From Verrucomicrobiaceae bacterium (lineage in GTDB: Bacteria > Verrucomicrobiota > Verrucomicrobiia > Verrucomicrobiales > Verrucomicrobiaceae), in the NCBI GenBank assembly GCA_947507875.1, contig CANNQP010000011.1, positions 1 to 64,000 of the forward strand: 64,000 bases of DNA, in the 5' to 3' direction. Positions 62,338 to 64,000 of the stretch are shown here, piece after piece (within the stretch, counting starts at the first letter, position 1; every line of letters starts with the position of its first letter). Both the position numbers and the translations under genes were made by a program. The notes under the pieces are model-generated. The model was not told the DNA's origin. It made no database searches and saw only the letters and a program-made list of their open reading frames with translations.

Positions 62338-62946
62338 TCAAGCCAGCTGCTTCCGCCGACTGGAGCGGCGAATGCTGTCCTCTGCGCCTTCAGCGACTGA
62401 GGGAGAGGCTTGATCCGAAGCAGTAGCTTCTTTCAGAGCACGAAGTTCCTTTTCGACCTCAGCGAGACGACGCGAGGTGGCATCTAGCTTTTTCGCGACC
62501 AGGCGAGCGACGAACTCAAACAAGGCGGCGTGAAAGGCAGGGTCTTCCTCACGCGGATGCATGTCCTGCAGGAATTTTTGATCCACGGCAAGGCAGAGGG
62601 CACGTCCTCCCGCGATAACCGAAGCGGCACGCTTGTCTTGGTTCACGAGAGCGAGCTCGCCAAAGACATCGCCCGGACGCGCAATGGCAGCGACTTTTTT
62701 CCCACCGACGCGGACCTCGAGCTCACCACTGAGCAGGACGTAGATGCGCGTGTCGATGCTGCCCTCCTGGATGATGACATCCCCGGGGTCACACTGGAGG
62801 AGCGAGGAGGAGTTGAGCACTTCATCAAGTTGCTCATCGGTAAAGCTGTTGAGGAACGGCACAGCCTTCAGCGGAGGCAAGATGGCCCCGTCGTCATGAA
62901 TATAGGCGTACTCTTTCATGGAAGAAGGCAACACTATCTCACGCAT
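62338..62946 (-). CDS. Cyclic nucleotide-binding domain protein
   Basis: 202 residues from the ATG at 62946, with an alternative ATG at 62919 (MKEYAYIHDDG). The domain occupies ~30-150: VPFLNSFTDEQLDEVL, QCDPGDVIIQEGS, IYVLLSGELEVRV and RPGDVFGELALVNQDKRAASV, which includes the GE-x-A-L and R-A phosphate-binding positions of the cNMP pocket. After it come a helix (~150-180, FVARLVAKKLDATSRRLAE) and a short charged tail, but no helix-turn-helix. It is therefore a stand-alone sensor or partner protein and not a CRP-type regulator. It may respond to cAMP or cGMP. Confidence 0.9.
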   Translation of the reverse strand: MREIVLPSSMKEYAYIHDDGAILPPLKAVPFLNSFTDEQLDEVLNSSSLLQCDPGDVIIQEGSIDTRIYVLLSGELEVRVGGKKVAAIARPGDVFGELALVNQDKRAASVIAGGRALCLAVDQKFLQDMHPREEDPAFHAALFEFVARLVAKKLDATSRRLAEVEKELRALKEATASDQASPSVAEGAEDSIRRSSRRKQLA

Positions 62947-63045
62947 CCGTGAGCGCGGACAAGATCATTCCCGATGCAGAAAGAAGTTTTTTTGTCGATC
63001 CCTGACGCGTCGAGCGCCAGCGCAGCCATGGAGCGTCACCACCCG

Positions 63046-63726
63046 TCACTCCTCCAGAAGGCCACCAGACTGAATGCGCAAGACGCGCCCCATGCGCTCC
63101 GCCTGAGCTGCCTGATGGGTAACAAGGATGAGGCTGACTGCCATGGTTTGCTGAAGCTGAATCAACAAGGCAGTAAGTCGCTCGGCATTGGCCTCATCCA
63201 ACGCGCCGGTTGGCTCATCGGCCAGAATGAGACGCGGTTGATTGATGAGAGCGCGAACCACGGCCACGCGCTGCCTTTCCCCCCCCGACAGCTGGGTGGG
63301 ACGCCAGGTGAGCCTGTCCTGCAGACCGACGGTATGGAGCAGGGCCTGGGCGCGCTCGTGCGCTGTCGGATCGGGCTGTGGCAGGGCCAGCGTGGGCAGC
63401 AGCACATTTTCCAAAACACTGCACTGAGGCATGAGATGATGCAGCTGGAAGATGAAGCCAATCTTCTGGCTTCGCAGGGTAGCGAGCTGCAGCACGCTAA
63501 GGTCGGAGAGGGAGGTGCCCTCGAATTCATAGGTGCCTGAGTCGGGACGATCGAGCGTGCCTAAGATGTTCAACAGGGTGCTCTTGCCACAACCAGAAGG
63601 CCCGACGATGGCGAGGGATTCGCCCGCCTGGACTTGGAGGCTAATGTCGTGAAGAACGGAAACCGGGGGTCCACCACCGGGCTCCTGATACGACTTGGAA
63701 ATGTGGGAAAGGGTAAGGAGAGGCAT
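63046..63726 (-). CDS. LolD/MacB-type ABC transporter ATP-binding protein
   Basis: 226 residues. Walker A GPSGCGKST near 42-50, signature LSGGERQR near 144, Walker B LILADEPTGALD near 163-174 and the switch His in LVTHQ near 200 are all intact. The N-terminal LSHISKSYQEPGGGPPVSVL and the block LLNILGTLDRPDSGTYEFEG mark the LolD/MacB/FtsE-like family, which works with permeases of the LolCE or MacB fold to extract lipoproteins or export substrates across the envelope. A permease gene is not inside the window. Confidence 0.93.
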   Translation of the reverse strand: MPLLTLSHISKSYQEPGGGPPVSVLHDISLQVQAGESLAIVGPSGCGKSTLLNILGTLDRPDSGTYEFEGTSLSDLSVLQLATLRSQKIGFIFQLHHLMPQCSVLENVLLPTLALPQPDPTAHERAQALLHTVGLQDRLTWRPTQLSGGERQRVAVVRALINQPRLILADEPTGALDEANAERLTALLIQLQQTMAVSLILVTHQAAQAERMGRVLRIQSGGLLEE

Positions 63727-63796
63727 GGCTGGGATACGCGCGGGACAGATAGCTGCACGTTACGATATGAACGAGCCGAGGCGTGAGAATCAAGCG

Positions 63797-64000
63797 TCAA
63801 GCACGCTGCCAGCGGCGTGACTTGAACTCATGACGCGGCAGACTGCCAATGGGCACAGCGCGAACTGGAATGCGAAGAGAAAAGGCATCGCGCAAGCGAG
63901 TTGCCAGCGCGGCAATGACGGCAGAGTCCTGCGGGATAGAAACCTCCACGAGGAGTTCGATCTCGTCCATGGCCTCGATTTTTTTCTGCTCCACAAGGAA
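63797..64000 (-). CDS. Phenylacetate-CoA ligase-like enzyme, C-terminal fragment (cut by window edge)
   Basis: The frame is open to the last base of the window, so only about 67 C-terminal residues are seen. They match the AMP-binding enzyme C-terminal domain of the phenylacetate-CoA ligase family: DEIELLVEV (inverted from the usual mEv-V-E), then LATRLRDAFSLRIPV and VGSLP-type ending VPIGSLPRHEFKSRRW. The Lys in EFKSRR occupies the catalytic-Lys region of adenylating enzymes. The enzyme would activate an aromatic or aryl acid with CoA, but the adenylation domain lies outside the window, so the substrate is unknown. Confidence 0.75.
   Translation of the reverse strand, partial: FLVEQKKIEAMDEIELLVEVSIPQDSAVIAALATRLRDAFSLRIPVRAVPIGSLPRHEFKSRRWQRA

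Overview
The window looks like chromosomal DNA of a Verrucomicrobiota bacterium, most likely Verrucomicrobiaceae (Prosthecobacter/Verrucomicrobium-like). The case rests on gene families: a PVC-type 'membrane-bound dehydrogenase' propeller protein with an SGNH domain (395-3490), a DUF6797-type propeller protein with a cytochrome c tail (33950-36655), a small Planctomycete-type CxxCH lipoprotein, ThuA, PQQ-propeller and pectate-lyase proteins, very long secreted TPR proteins, and LexA-like GTTC-N4-GAAC operators of the Verrucomicrobia type. There are no rRNA genes, tRNA genes, CRISPR arrays, integrases or insertion sequences that I can see. Many genes lack a clear Shine-Dalgarno sequence, so several starts were chosen by family alignment and signal peptides.

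Layout. 0.4-12.4 kb: the SGNH/propeller/HEAT/cupredoxin protein; a leftward run of ABC ATPase, iron alcohol dehydrogenase and a fused CobA-HemD enzyme for the uroporphyrinogen III/siroheme branch; an SRP RNA gene on the minus strand with its own promoter; a secreted TPR protein; a ThuA-like protein; and a class IV aminotransferase with a possible 47-residue gene behind it. 12.5-24.3 kb: envelope and secondary-metabolism genes with visibly lower GC, namely a cellulose-synthase-like GT2, UppP, a DUF2062 protein, an LpxL-like acyltransferase divergent from a flavin-dependent halogenase-like enzyme, a CPXCG protein, and a 1671-residue secreted metallopeptidase with many Ig-like domains. 24.5-33.9 kb: core functions (PheA, ScpB, ribosomal protein L19, RlmN) mixed with an oligopeptide-binding lipoprotein, a cytochrome-like lipoprotein, a PL10 pectate lyase and a polytopic membrane protein.

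33.9-43.7 kb: the cytochrome c-tailed propeller protein; a two-gene radical-SAM/DNA-metabolism operon headed by tandem LexA-like boxes; a NagB-like sugar-phosphate isomerase; a compact operon of three small membrane proteins resembling ElaB/YqjD, YqjE and YqjK that runs by overlapping genes into two PilT ATPases. 43.7-52.5 kb: an unrecognised secreted protein beside a XylR-type regulator, a Trm112-like protein, ProA, a KamA-family radical SAM aminomutase, a hypothetical protein, ribokinase, a PQQ-propeller protein and a DUF3820 protein. 52.4-64 kb: a ~2090-residue TPR protein coupled to a membrane-anchored helix-hairpin-helix protein, a PfkB kinase, MenB (menaquinone synthesis), a cyclic-nucleotide-binding-domain protein, a LolD-type ABC ATPase, and the C-terminal end of a phenylacetate-CoA-ligase-like enzyme cut by the window edge.

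The most interesting signals are the LexA-like boxes on the putative DNA-repair operon, the SRP RNA with a UGAC rather than GGAA tetraloop, the halogenase/acyltransferase divergon, and the ElaB/YqjE/YqjK-like genes fused into a pilT operon.
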